A stretch of 40,617 nt of DNA from JAQGMV01 sp035525455 (GTDB lineage Bacteria > Pseudomonadota > Gammaproteobacteria > Burkholderiales > SG8-41): contig DATLEF010000074.1 in NCBI GenBank assembly GCA_035525455.1, forward strand, positions 1-40,617, read 5' to 3'. Shown in pieces: positions 1-7,480 of the stretch. Each line of letters starts with the position of its first letter. Position 1 is the first letter of the stretch. The notes beneath the pieces are model-generated. The model made no database searches. It was not told the DNA's origin and worked only from the letters and a program-made list of their open reading frames with translations. Made by a program: the position numbers and the translations under genes.

Positions 1-1
1 C

Positions 2-2467
2 CCCGCCGACCAGTTCGGTAACGCGGTGTCGCTCAACGCGGCGGGCGACCGCCTGGCCGTGGGCGCGCCGGCTGACGGCGGCTTCGGCAATGCGAACTTC
101 AGTTTCGGCGCAGTGCATCTTTTCACGTTCACCGACACCAGCTTCTCGGGCGGCGCGCTGGCGGCAACCCTCGGCTCGGGCTATACCGGCGGCAAGAACG
201 TCAACGTCGCGCTGGATCGCAATGACCAGTTCGGCTACTCGGTGTCGCTCAACGCGGCGGGCGACCGCCTGGCGGTGGGCGCGCCGAATGACGCCGGCGC
301 GACCAATGCGAACGCCAGCTCCGGCGCGGTGCGCCTTTTCACGTTCAGCGATACGAGCTTCTCGGGCGGCGCGCTGGCGGCAACCCTCGGTTCGGGCTAT
401 ACCGGGGGCAAGAACGTCAACGTCACCCTGGACAACAGCGACTCCTTCGGCGCCGCGGTGTCGTTCAACGCGGCCGGCGATCGCCTGGCGGTGGGCGCGC
501 CGCTCGACGGCGGCTTCGGTAATGCGAACTCCAACTCCGGCGCAGTGTATCTTTTTACCGGCACGTTTCCCGCGCAGAGCTACGGCTACGCCGATCGCCC
601 CGAACAATCGATCACTGTGAAGCGCAGCGATCTCGAGCGCGTGCTCGGGCAGGGCACGGCGGTGAGCTTGCAGGCGTCGAACGACATCACGCTCGCCAGC
701 GCGCTCACCGTCAACAATCCTTCGGGCAACGGCGGCGCGCTTACGCTCCAGGCGGGCAGGAGCGTCCTGATCAACCAGAGCATCGTCAGCGACAACGGTA
801 ACCTCACGCTGATCGGCAACGATACGCTGGCGAATGGCGTGATCGACGCCCAACGCGACGCCGGCAGCGCCGTCATCACCAAGGCGCCGGGCGCGACGAT
901 CAACGCGGGCACGGGCGCGGTGAGCATCGCGCTGCGCACAGGTGCAGGACTCACCAACAGCACGAGCGGCGCCATCACGCTCGACGGCATCACCGCAGGC
1001 AGCCTTAGCGTGGTGAACAGCGGCCCGAGCGGCGGCAACATCGTCATCAACAACGGCGCCGTGCTCGTAGCGAGTGGCGCGGTCGACGCGCTCGTGCTGG
1101 CCGCGGCGTCCGGCGGCAACTTCGTCAACAACGCGGGCGCGGCGGCGCTGAGCGCGCCTGCGGGTCGCTGGCTCGTGTGGTCGACCAATCCTGCAAGCGA
1201 CACGCGCGGCGGGCTCGTTTACGACTTCAAGCAATACAACGCCACGTTCGGGGTCACGGCTCCCGCGCAAGGGACGGGCAACGGGCTGCTGTATACGCTC
1301 GCGCCGTCGATCACGCCGGAACTAACCGGCCCCCTGACCAAAGTCTACGACGGCGCGACAACCGCGACGCTTACGGCGGCGAACTTCACGCTGACAGGCG
1401 TGGCCGACGGCGACACCGTGACCTTGGCAGGCGCCGGCGCATATGACAACCGCAACGCCGGAACAGCCAAACCGGTCAGCGCAAGTGGCATCAGCATCGC
1501 GAGCTCGACCAATGGCGCGGCGCCGGTTTACGGCTACACGCTGGGTACGACGGCAGCGGCGGGCAATGTGGGTGAAATCACGCGGCGACCCATCACCGTC
1601 ACCGCCGCCACCGACACCAGGATTTACGACGGCTCCACGACATCGACTGCGATCCCCACGATCACTTCCGGTACGCTCGCGCCGGTCGGCGGCGACAGTG
1701 CCGCCTTCATAGAAACGTTCGACACCCGCAACGTCGGCACGAACAAGACGCTCACGCCGAGCGGCTTCGTCAATGACGGCAACAGCGGCAACAACTATGC
1801 GATCACGTTCGCGAACAACACCACCGGTGTGATCAATCCGCGGCCCATCACGGTGACGGCGAATGACGCGGGCAAGATCTACGGCGACGCCGATCCGGCG
1901 CTCACCTTCAATATAGGCGGCGCGGGCCTCGTCGCAGGCGAGACGCTTGCTGGTGCGCTCACGCGTGCTCCCGGCGAAAACGTCGTTGGCAGTCCCTATG
2001 CGATCAACCAGGCGACGCTGGCGGCCAGCGCGAACTACGCCCTCACCTACACCCCGGGACGCTTCAACATCGCGCCACGCGCGCTGACCGTCACGGCCGA
2101 CAACAAGGTGAAGCTCCTGTCCGATCCGCTGCCGCCGTTCACCGCCACCTACGCCGGATTCGCGTTTGCGGATACCCCTGCGACTCTGAACGGATCGCTG
2201 ATGTTCGCCACACCCGCGACTGCCGCTTCGCCGATCGGGCTCTACAGCATCACACCGTTCGGACAAAGCTCGACGAATTACAACATCGCTTTCGTCGATG
2301 GCGTGCTGACGATACCGCTTGCGGGGTCACTCCCTCCGGGCGCGCGGGACGCGATTGCCAGCGTGCATGCGGACAGCGGTGGCCTCGGCAACCCGCCGCG
2401 CGTCATCGACCAGCTCATTACGCTGGACGGTCCTGGCGTGCGCCTGCCGCCAGGCGTGCAGCCGTGA
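2..2467 (+). CDS. TpsA-like secreted repeat protein, C-terminal part (5' end outside window)
   Basis: The frame is open to the window edge, so this is the C-terminal 821 or so residues of a larger protein. It starts with three near-identical 72-residue units (exact 216-base period, anchors at 8, 224 and 440) of the type FG-x-x-VS-x-NAAGDRLAVGAP...GAVxLFT, which match FG-GAP beta-propeller repeats. A beta-helix-like part follows (LTLQAGRSVLINQSIVSDNG, SGAITLDGITAGSL), as in filamentous haemagglutinin exoproteins. The C-terminal half holds YDG/MBG-type repeats (KVYDGATTAT, RIYDGSTTST, KIYGDADPALTF), known as stalk modules of adhesins. Its stop overlaps the start of the TpsB transporter gene (GTGA), which strongly suggests a two-partner secretion pair exporting a large adhesin-like protein. 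The N-terminal TPS signal domain is not visible. The call to the TpsA class is firm; the function is inferred. Confidence 0.85.
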   Translation, partial: PADQFGNAVSLNAAGDRLAVGAPADGGFGNANFSFGAVHLFTFTDTSFSGGALAATLGSGYTGGKNVNVALDRNDQFGYSVSLNAAGDRLAVGAPNDAGATNANASSGAVRLFTFSDTSFSGGALAATLGSGYTGGKNVNVTLDNSDSFGAAVSFNAAGDRLAVGAPLDGGFGNANSNSGAVYLFTGTFPAQSYGYADRPEQSITVKRSDLERVLGQGTAVSLQASNDITLASALTVNNPSGNGGALTLQAGRSVLINQSIVSDNGNLTLIGNDTLANGVIDAQRDAGSAVITKAPGATINAGTGAVSIALRTGAGLTNSTSGAITLDGITAGSLSVVNSGPSGGNIVINNGAVLVASGAVDALVLAAASGGNFVNNAGAAALSAPAGRWLVWSTNPASDTRGGLVYDFKQYNATFGVTAPAQGTGNGLLYTLAPSITPELTGPLTKVYDGATTATLTAANFTLTGVADGDTVTLAGAGAYDNRNAGTAKPVSASGISIASSTNGAAPVYGYTLGTTAAAGNVGEITRRPITVTAATDTRIYDGSTTSTAIPTITSGTLAPVGGDSAAFIETFDTRNVGTNKTLTPSGFVNDGNSGNNYAITFANNTTGVINPRPITVTANDAGKIYGDADPALTFNIGGAGLVAGETLAGALTRAPGENVVGSPYAINQATLAASANYALTYTPGRFNIAPRALTVTADNKVKLLSDPLPPFTATYAGFAFADTPATLNGSLMFATPATAASPIGLYSITPFGQSSTNYNIAFVDGVLTIPLAGSLPPGARDAIASVHADSGGLGNPPRVIDQLITLDGPGVRLPPGVQP
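8..590 (+). repeat. 216-bp tandem coding repeat, three copies
   Basis: Three head-to-tail copies with exact 216-base spacing encode FG-GAP units; matching anchors GACCAGTTCGG, GACCAGTTCGG and GACTCCTTCGG lie at 8, 224 and 440. Copies 1 and 2 are nearly identical at DNA level, which suggests recent duplication or gene conversion, while the third diverges toward its end. The array probably continues upstream of the window. Confidence 0.85.
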
Positions 2468-4152
2468 GGATGCGGATGCCTTCGCTGAAGGCGAATGCAT
2501 CCGGCTACACGACGGCCTGCACGCTGGCCGCCACCACGGCTTTTGCGCAAGTGCCGCCCGACGCCGGCTCCATCTTCCGCGAGCAGCAGAAACCGGCGCT
2601 TGAGCTCCCGAAGCCCACGCCTGCGATCAAGTTGGAAGAGCCGGCTCGTCCCGCGTTGCCGCGCGAGGGCGTCACGCGCTTCGTGCTGAAGAGTCTCAGC
2701 ATCAGCGGTAATACGGTGTTCACGCAGTCCGAATTGCTCGCACTGGTGCAGGACTACATCGGCCGGGAAGTCGGTTTCGACGATCTCGACGCGGCTGCGG
2801 CACGCATCTCGCGCTACTACCGCGAGCGCGGTTATATCGTCGCGCGCGCTTATCTGCCTGGACAGCAGATCATTGACGGTGCAGTCGAGATTGCGGTGGT
2901 CGAAGGACGATTCGGTAAGGTCGGCATCAACAACCGGTCGCGCGTGCGTGACGGCGTCGTCGAGAGATTTACGAGCGCGCTTCCCGGAAGTGTCGTGACC
3001 GAGCGCAATCTCGAGCGCAAGCTCCTGCTCCTCGATGACCTGGCCGGCGTGGATGAAGCGCGCGGCACCTTGAGCCCGGGCACGAACGTCGGCGAATCCG
3101 ACCTCTCCGTGGAAATCACGCCTGCGCCGTCGATCGATGGCAGTGTCGAGCTCGACAACTACGGCAACCGCTTTACCGGCGCGTGGCGCCTGACGGGCAG
3201 AGTGAATGTCGCGAGTCCGCTGCGCCTGGGCGATGCTCTGAACGGATTTTTCACCAAAGCGTTCGATGGATTGGAATACGGCGGGCTCGGATACCAGATA
3301 CCGCTGGGCGGGGACGGCCTGAAACTGGGCACGGCCTACAGCAAGGGCCATTACCGCCTCGGGAGAAGCTTCTCGGCGCTCGACGCAAACGGCGATTTCG
3401 ACACCTACAGCGTGAGCGTGAGCTATGCCTTCATCCGCTCCCGCAACTTCAACGTGTACGGGCGCGCCGGCCACGCCTGGAACGATTTTCAGGACCGCGT
3501 GGGCGCCACGGCGAGCTCGACCGATAAATCGACACGGGTCTATACCCTCACGCTTCACGGCGACGCCCGCGATTCTTCGGGCATCACGCTGTACTCGATC
3601 GGGTATAACGGCGGACGGCTGGACATTGAAACGCCCGCTGCGCGTGCGATCGACGATGCAACCGCGCGCACCCACGGTCACTTCAACCGATGGAACCTGA
3701 ACGCGCTGCGTATCCAGAGCCTGGGGGAGAGGCTCTCAGCCCACTTCCTGTTCGCAGGGCAGAAAGCCGACGGGAACCTCGATTCCTCGGAGAAGTTCAT
3801 CCTCGGTGGCGCCAACGGCGTGCGCGCGTATCCGCAGGGCGAGGCGTCAGGCGATACGGGCTGGTTGGTCACCGCCGAGCTGCGGTACACGCTGGCCTTT
3901 CCATCTGTTCCGGGCGTGTTGCAGCCTTTCGTGTTCGTCGACGCCGGCCGTGTGAAGGTCAACGAGAACCCGTTCGCCGCGATCGACAACACGCGTCGTC
4001 TCGCAGGTGCGGGCATTGGCGTATCGTGGGCGAGCGGACGTGATTTTCAGGTAAAGATGATGATCGCCACCCGCATCGGCAGCGAACCGTCGCGCGCGTC
4101 CGATTCCGATCGGCACACGCGCGGGTGGGTGCAGGCCGTCAAGTATTTCTGA
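2464..4152 (+). CDS. ShlB/FhaC/HecB-family two-partner secretion transporter (TpsB)
   Basis: Outer-membrane Omp85-superfamily pore expected to export the protein encoded just upstream. The GTG start at 2464 overlaps the upstream TGA. The N-terminus ends in a plausible signal peptide (ACTLAATTAFAQ). A POTRA domain follows at about residues 70-150 (LKSLSISGNTVFTQSELL ... VEGRFGKVGINN), then the 16-strand barrel. The L6 loop motif of the family, usually VRGY/F, reads VRAY near residue 457 (GGANGVRAYPQGEASGD), and the following motif FVDAGRV is intact. The protein ends in phenylalanine, as expected for an outer-membrane barrel. The length of 562 residues fits the family. The Gly-to-Ala change in the L6 motif is mild but notable. 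Specificity for the upstream protein is inferred from coupling. Confidence 0.93.
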   Translation: MRMRMPSLKANASGYTTACTLAATTAFAQVPPDAGSIFREQQKPALELPKPTPAIKLEEPARPALPREGVTRFVLKSLSISGNTVFTQSELLALVQDYIGREVGFDDLDAAAARISRYYRERGYIVARAYLPGQQIIDGAVEIAVVEGRFGKVGINNRSRVRDGVVERFTSALPGSVVTERNLERKLLLLDDLAGVDEARGTLSPGTNVGESDLSVEITPAPSIDGSVELDNYGNRFTGAWRLTGRVNVASPLRLGDALNGFFTKAFDGLEYGGLGYQIPLGGDGLKLGTAYSKGHYRLGRSFSALDANGDFDTYSVSVSYAFIRSRNFNVYGRAGHAWNDFQDRVGATASSTDKSTRVYTLTLHGDARDSSGITLYSIGYNGGRLDIETPAARAIDDATARTHGHFNRWNLNALRIQSLGERLSAHFLFAGQKADGNLDSSEKFILGGANGVRAYPQGEASGDTGWLVTAELRYTLAFPSVPGVLQPFVFVDAGRVKVNENPFAAIDNTRRLAGAGIGVSWASGRDFQVKMMIATRIGSEPSRASDSDRHTRGWVQAVKYF

Positions 4153-4160
4153 GCGGCGCG

Positions 4161-4178
4161 CCCCGCCGCGAGACGGGG
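4161..4178 (+). terminator. Weak hairpin after the tpsB gene
   Basis: CCCCG (4161-4165) and CGGGG (4174-4178) can pair around an 8-base loop just after the tpsB stop. There is no T tract, so it is at best a weak or Rho-assisted terminator. Confidence 0.25.
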
Positions 4179-4204
4179 TCGCACAAACCCGCTAGCCTAT
4201 CGAC

Positions 4205-4294
4205 ATGACGGCATTCTGCGAGCTGCACGAGTCTGCGACCACCGGTTTCGACCCTGAACGTCTCGCGCGCAGGACGGTGGATCGCTTCGGCTAA
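4205..4294 (+). pseudogene. 29-codon ORF resembling the N-terminus of a serine hydrolase
   Basis: ATG at 4205 opens a 29-codon frame ending at TAA 4292-4294, two bases before the GTG of the next gene. The segment TTGFDPERLARRTVDRF resembles the first residues of class C beta-lactamase-like serine hydrolases, which often begin GFDPERLARI. No catalytic part follows, so if the likeness is real this is the remnant of a deleted gene. It could equally be a leader ORF coupled to the next gene or a chance frame. Confidence 0.25.
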
Positions 4295-4296
4295 GC

Positions 4297-5643
4297 GTGG
4301 ACGAAACGAAAACTCTCGCGCGTTTCATCGCGCAGTCGCGCTGGAGCGACGTTCCTGACACGACGCGTCACGAAGCGAAGCGCGCGATTCTTAACTGGCT
4401 CGGCTGCGCGATCGGCGGCTGCCGCGACGACACCGTCGAACGCGCGCTGCGCGCGATCACTCCCTTCTCGGGCCCGCCAGGCGCGAGCGTCATCGGCCGT
4501 GCAGAAAAGCTCGACACGCTCAATGCCGCGCTGATCAATGGCCTTTCGTCGAACATACTCGACTTCGACGATACGCACATGAAAACGGTCATACATCCGA
4601 GCGTTCCCGTAGCCGCGGCAGCGCTTGCGTTCGCCGAGCATCACCCGGTCACGGGCGCCGAACTGCTGCACGCATTCATACTCGGCGTCGAAACCGAATG
4701 CCGAATCGGCAACGCGATGCCGCATCACTATGCAGCGGGCTGGCACATCACAGCAACGTGCGGCGTGTTCGGCGCGGCAGCAGCGGCGGGCCGTATGCTC
4801 GGGCTCGACGCGCAGCGCATGACGTGGGCGTTAGGCGTCGCGGCGACACAGGCCGCGGGGCTGACAGCGACGATGGGCAGCATGTCGAAGAGCTATAACA
4901 TGGGTCACGCGGCTAAAAGCGGCCTTCTTGCTGCATTGCTCGCCGAGCGCGGTTTCACGAGCTCCGATCGCGCGCTGGAAGCGCCGCGCGGTTTCCTCAG
5001 GGTGCTGGGCGGCGAAGTGAAGACTAGCGAGATTTCAGGCCGGCTCGGAGAAACATGGGAGCTCTCGTGGAATGCCTACAAACCTTTTCCGTGCGGTATC
5101 GTGCTGCACGCGGCCATCGACGGTTGCCTGCAGCTGCGCCAGACACACGCGCTTTCCGCGCAGGACGTGAAACGCGTCGAAGTGCGTCTCAATCCACTCG
5201 CGCTCGAGCTTGCGGGCAAACCCGCGCCGGCGGCCGGCCTCGAAGGCAAGCTGAGCGCGCGTCATGCCGTGGCGGTCGCGCTGCTGCACGGCAAAGCGGG
5301 CGTCGACGAATTCACCGATGCCTGTGTGAACGACGCGCGCGTGACCGCCTTTCGCGAGAAAGTCGCAACGACGCCGGATTCAGCGCTCGACAAGGCGGCT
5401 GCGATCGTCAGGATCGAGATGCAGGATGGCAGCCGGTATACACGCGAAGTGCCGCATGCGATCGGGTCGCTCGAAAAACCCATGACTGATAGCGATATCG
5501 AGCAGAAATTCATCGACCTCGCGGCGGGCTCGATGACACAGAGCGCAGCGCGCGCCATCGCCGACCAGATCTGGTCGCTCGAAAACCTGAACGACTCGGC
5601 CGAGCTCCCGCGAGCCACGGCCCGCGTACCAGAAACCCACTGA
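4297..5643 (+). CDS. MmgE/PrpD family protein
   Basis: A protein of 448 residues, the usual length for the MmgE/PrpD family, whose known members include 2-methylcitrate dehydratase, cis-aconitate decarboxylase and related (de)hydratases. Family landmarks are ILNWLGCAIGG near the N-terminus, INGLSSNILDFDDTH (the family's D-D-T-H block), HPSVPVAAAALAFAEHH and SYNMGHAAKSGLLAALLA, then KPFPCGIVLHAAIDG in the C-terminal domain. I use the GTG at 4297; no strong Shine-Dalgarno is visible, and the start lies two bases after the stop of a tiny upstream ORF. It is followed by an alpha/beta hydrolase after 30 bases, so the two are probably co-transcribed. There is no prpB or prpC nearby, so a methylcitrate role is not supported; the substrate is unknown. 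Confidence 0.88.
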   Translation: MDETKTLARFIAQSRWSDVPDTTRHEAKRAILNWLGCAIGGCRDDTVERALRAITPFSGPPGASVIGRAEKLDTLNAALINGLSSNILDFDDTHMKTVIHPSVPVAAAALAFAEHHPVTGAELLHAFILGVETECRIGNAMPHHYAAGWHITATCGVFGAAAAAGRMLGLDAQRMTWALGVAATQAAGLTATMGSMSKSYNMGHAAKSGLLAALLAERGFTSSDRALEAPRGFLRVLGGEVKTSEISGRLGETWELSWNAYKPFPCGIVLHAAIDGCLQLRQTHALSAQDVKRVEVRLNPLALELAGKPAPAAGLEGKLSARHAVAVALLHGKAGVDEFTDACVNDARVTAFREKVATTPDSALDKAAAIVRIEMQDGSRYTREVPHAIGSLEKPMTDSDIEQKFIDLAAGSMTQSAARAIADQIWSLENLNDSAELPRATARVPETH

Positions 5644-5673
5644 AGCCAATATCAACACAAGGAAAAATCGACC

Positions 5674-6552
5674 ATGCCTTATGCAACTTCAGACGGTGTG
5701 CGGCTGTACTACGAGGAAGCCGGCAAAGGCACGCCGATCGTATTCGTGCACGAATTCGCGGACGATCTTTACAGCTGGGAGCCGCAGATGCGCTTTTTCA
5801 GCCGCCGCTACCGCTGCATTGCGTACAACGCGCGCGGCTATCCGCCATCCGACGTGCCGTCCTCGCGCGCGAAGTACTCGCAGGCGATCGCCGCCGATGA
5901 CATCGCGGCCGTGATGCGCCATCTGGGCTTGCGCAAAGCGCACGTCATCGGCTGCTCGATGGGCGGCTACGCGACGGTGCACTTCGGCTTGCGTCATGCG
6001 CGCCTGGCGCTGTCGCTCACCGCAGTCGGCGTCGGTTACGGTTCGGACCCGGACAAGCGCAAGCAATTTATTGCCGATAACGACATCATGGCGCGGCGGT
6101 TCGAGGAGCTCGGCACGGCCGAAGCGATCAAGCCGTACCAGATCGGCCCGTCGCGCATACAGTTCCAGAACAAGGATCCGCGCGGCTTCGCGCATTTCTG
6201 TGCCGAGTTTGCAAAGCATTCCGCTCTCGGCTCTGCGAACACGCTGCGCGGGGTGCAGGGAAAGCGGCCGACGATCTACAGTCTCGAGCGCGGGCTCTCG
6301 CGTCTCAAGGTGCCGCTGCATATGGTGAGCGGGGACGAAGATAACAACTGTCTGGAGCCCGGCATTTTCATCAAGCGCGTGTGCCCGTCGGCGTGCTTGA
6401 CCGTCGTGCCGAACACCGGTCACGCGGTGAATCTCGAAGAACCCGATCTCTTCAATCGCCTCACGGCGGAATTTCTGGCGCAGGTCGATTCGGGACGCTG
6501 GCGGCCGCGCGATCCGCGGTCGTTCAACAAGTCGACCATGGCTAAGAAATAG
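5674..6552 (+). CDS. Alpha/beta hydrolase
   Basis: A 292-residue alpha/beta hydrolase fold protein. A good Shine-Dalgarno (AAGGAAA) precedes the ATG. The nucleophile elbow is GCSMGG with Ser95; the acid is probably the Asp in SGDEDNNC and the catalytic His lies in NTGHAVNLEEP. The strand 3 motif that normally reads HG at the oxyanion hole is HE here (VFVHEFADD), an unusual substitution. It follows the MmgE/PrpD gene in the same direction and is probably in the same transcript. Substrate cannot be predicted; esterase, thioesterase or C-C hydrolase activities are all possible. The C-terminal tail after residue 270 is basic and non-conserved. Confidence 0.88.
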   Translation: MPYATSDGVRLYYEEAGKGTPIVFVHEFADDLYSWEPQMRFFSRRYRCIAYNARGYPPSDVPSSRAKYSQAIAADDIAAVMRHLGLRKAHVIGCSMGGYATVHFGLRHARLALSLTAVGVGYGSDPDKRKQFIADNDIMARRFEELGTAEAIKPYQIGPSRIQFQNKDPRGFAHFCAEFAKHSALGSANTLRGVQGKRPTIYSLERGLSRLKVPLHMVSGDEDNNCLEPGIFIKRVCPSACLTVVPNTGHAVNLEEPDLFNRLTAEFLAQVDSGRWRPRDPRSFNKSTMAKK

Positions 6553-6584
6553 ACGACAAGCAGCCCTGGAATTCCGGGATCCGG

Positions 6585-6971
6585 TCAGCCGTTGATCTTG
6601 TTCCGCAGCCGCTCGGTATATTTGTCGACGTCGATCACGAAGCGCTCGTGCGTGACGTCCCCGACCTGTTCGACGTCGTCGAAGATCTGCACGTGAAACT
6701 TGAGCCTGCGGCGATCGATCTCGATCAATTCGACTTCCGCGCGCACGGTCTTGCCCATCGGGGTCGCCGCCATGTGGCGAATGGTGATGGTGACACCGAC
6801 CTGTCCCTGTCCTGGCTTCAAATGAGGCGTTACGAGATTGTGCGACGCCATCTCCGCGAACAGGCACATCGAGGGCGTCGAGAAGACCTTGAATTCGCCG
6901 CGCGAAGTCGTCAAACGCTCGGTCACTTCCCACTCGACCGTATTCTTCATTCCGATTTTCAGTGTGTCCAT
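6585..6971 (-). CDS. FlK-like hot-dog thioesterase
   Basis: A 128-residue hot-dog fold protein resembling fluoroacetyl-CoA thioesterase FlK. The three FlK active-site residues are kept with the same spacing: Thr32, Glu40 (+8) and His66 (+26 from Glu), in STPSMCLFAEMA and VTITIRHMAATPMG. The Gly of the substrate gate (QVG, residue 59) also keeps its spacing. The tail THERFVIDVDKYTERLRNK fits the family. It probably hydrolyses a small acyl-CoA; true fluoroacetyl-CoA activity is not implied, since most relatives are general thioesterases. It converges with the alpha/beta hydrolase gene and stands alone on its strand, upstream of no close partner. Confidence 0.82.
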   Translation of the reverse strand: MDTLKIGMKNTVEWEVTERLTTSRGEFKVFSTPSMCLFAEMASHNLVTPHLKPGQGQVGVTITIRHMAATPMGKTVRAEVELIEIDRRRLKFHVQIFDDVEQVGDVTHERFVIDVDKYTERLRNKING

Positions 6972-7016
6972 TTCAGGTCTACGTCGTCAAAGGGAGCGTA
7001 TTGTAAACGACGCGCT

Positions 7017-7044
7017 AAAAAAAACGGCCGGGTAAGCCCGGCCG
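7017..7044 (-). terminator. Rho-independent terminator
   Basis: On the minus strand an 8-bp perfect GC stem (CGGCCGGG / CCCGGCCG, 7025-7044) with a 4-base loop is followed by eight T (A run at 7017-7024). It lies about 20 bases after the stop of the small secreted protein gene and closes the long minus-strand array. Confidence 0.92.
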
Positions 7045-7065
7045 CCGATCGCTGCTGGAAGTCGC

Positions 7066-7389
7066 TTACTTCCTGACCTGCTTGTCGTGTTTCTCGCGGT
7101 AAATCTTCTTGCTTTGATTGTCCTGCATGTGCTCGATCTTGCGCTTCTCCTTCGCCGTCACCGTGCCATCGGCCATCGCTTTGTTTTCGGCTTTCTGTAC
7201 GCGTTGCTGGCCTTTCTCCAGACGGCGCGCTTCTTTTTCGTTCAAGGCGCCGGATTGCACGCCTTTGTCGATGCGCTTCTGCTGGTTTTCCTGGCGCTGG
7301 TCGATGCGCGGCGTGGAAGTGGTTTGGGCGAGGACGCCGGCAGAAGCGACGGCGAGCGCCAGTGCAAGTACGACGGATCTGATCATCAT
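7066..7389 (-). CDS. Small secreted, charged helical protein of unknown function
   Basis: A 107-residue protein with a clear signal peptide (MMIRSVVLALALAVASAGVLAQ, cleavage after about residue 21) and a mature part of about 85 residues rich in Lys, Glu, Gln and Arg, with no Cys. It holds two helical-hairpin-like halves: IDKGVQSGALNEKEARRLEK and MADGTVTAKEKRKIEH share the pattern (G-x-(L/V)-(N/T)-x-KE-x-R). The start is preceded by AGGGGGAGA. It is the last gene before a strong terminator, 91 bases after the iron-ADH-like gene, so it may be co-transcribed or have its own promoter. I recognise no named domain; it is likely periplasmic. Confidence 0.8.
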   Translation of the reverse strand: MMIRSVVLALALAVASAGVLAQTTSTPRIDQRQENQQKRIDKGVQSGALNEKEARRLEKGQQRVQKAENKAMADGTVTAKEKRKIEHMQDNQSKKIYREKHDKQVRK

Positions 7390-7480
7390 GTGAATCTCCC
7401 CCTTTCAATTTCGGGAATGGCCCCGACCGCGTTTAACGCGCATCCGGCCCGCTCCGCCGACATGCGCACGTCATTGTCGC

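Noticed and set aside
2278..3681. A 467-residue minus-strand open frame across the TpsA/TpsB junction
   Set aside because: Arg/His-rich shadow of two well-supported plus-strand genes, with no recognisable motif.
4297..5643. Assignment of the MmgE/PrpD gene as 2-methylcitrate dehydratase (prpD)
   Set aside because: No prpB, prpC, acnD or prpF nearby; the family has several activities.
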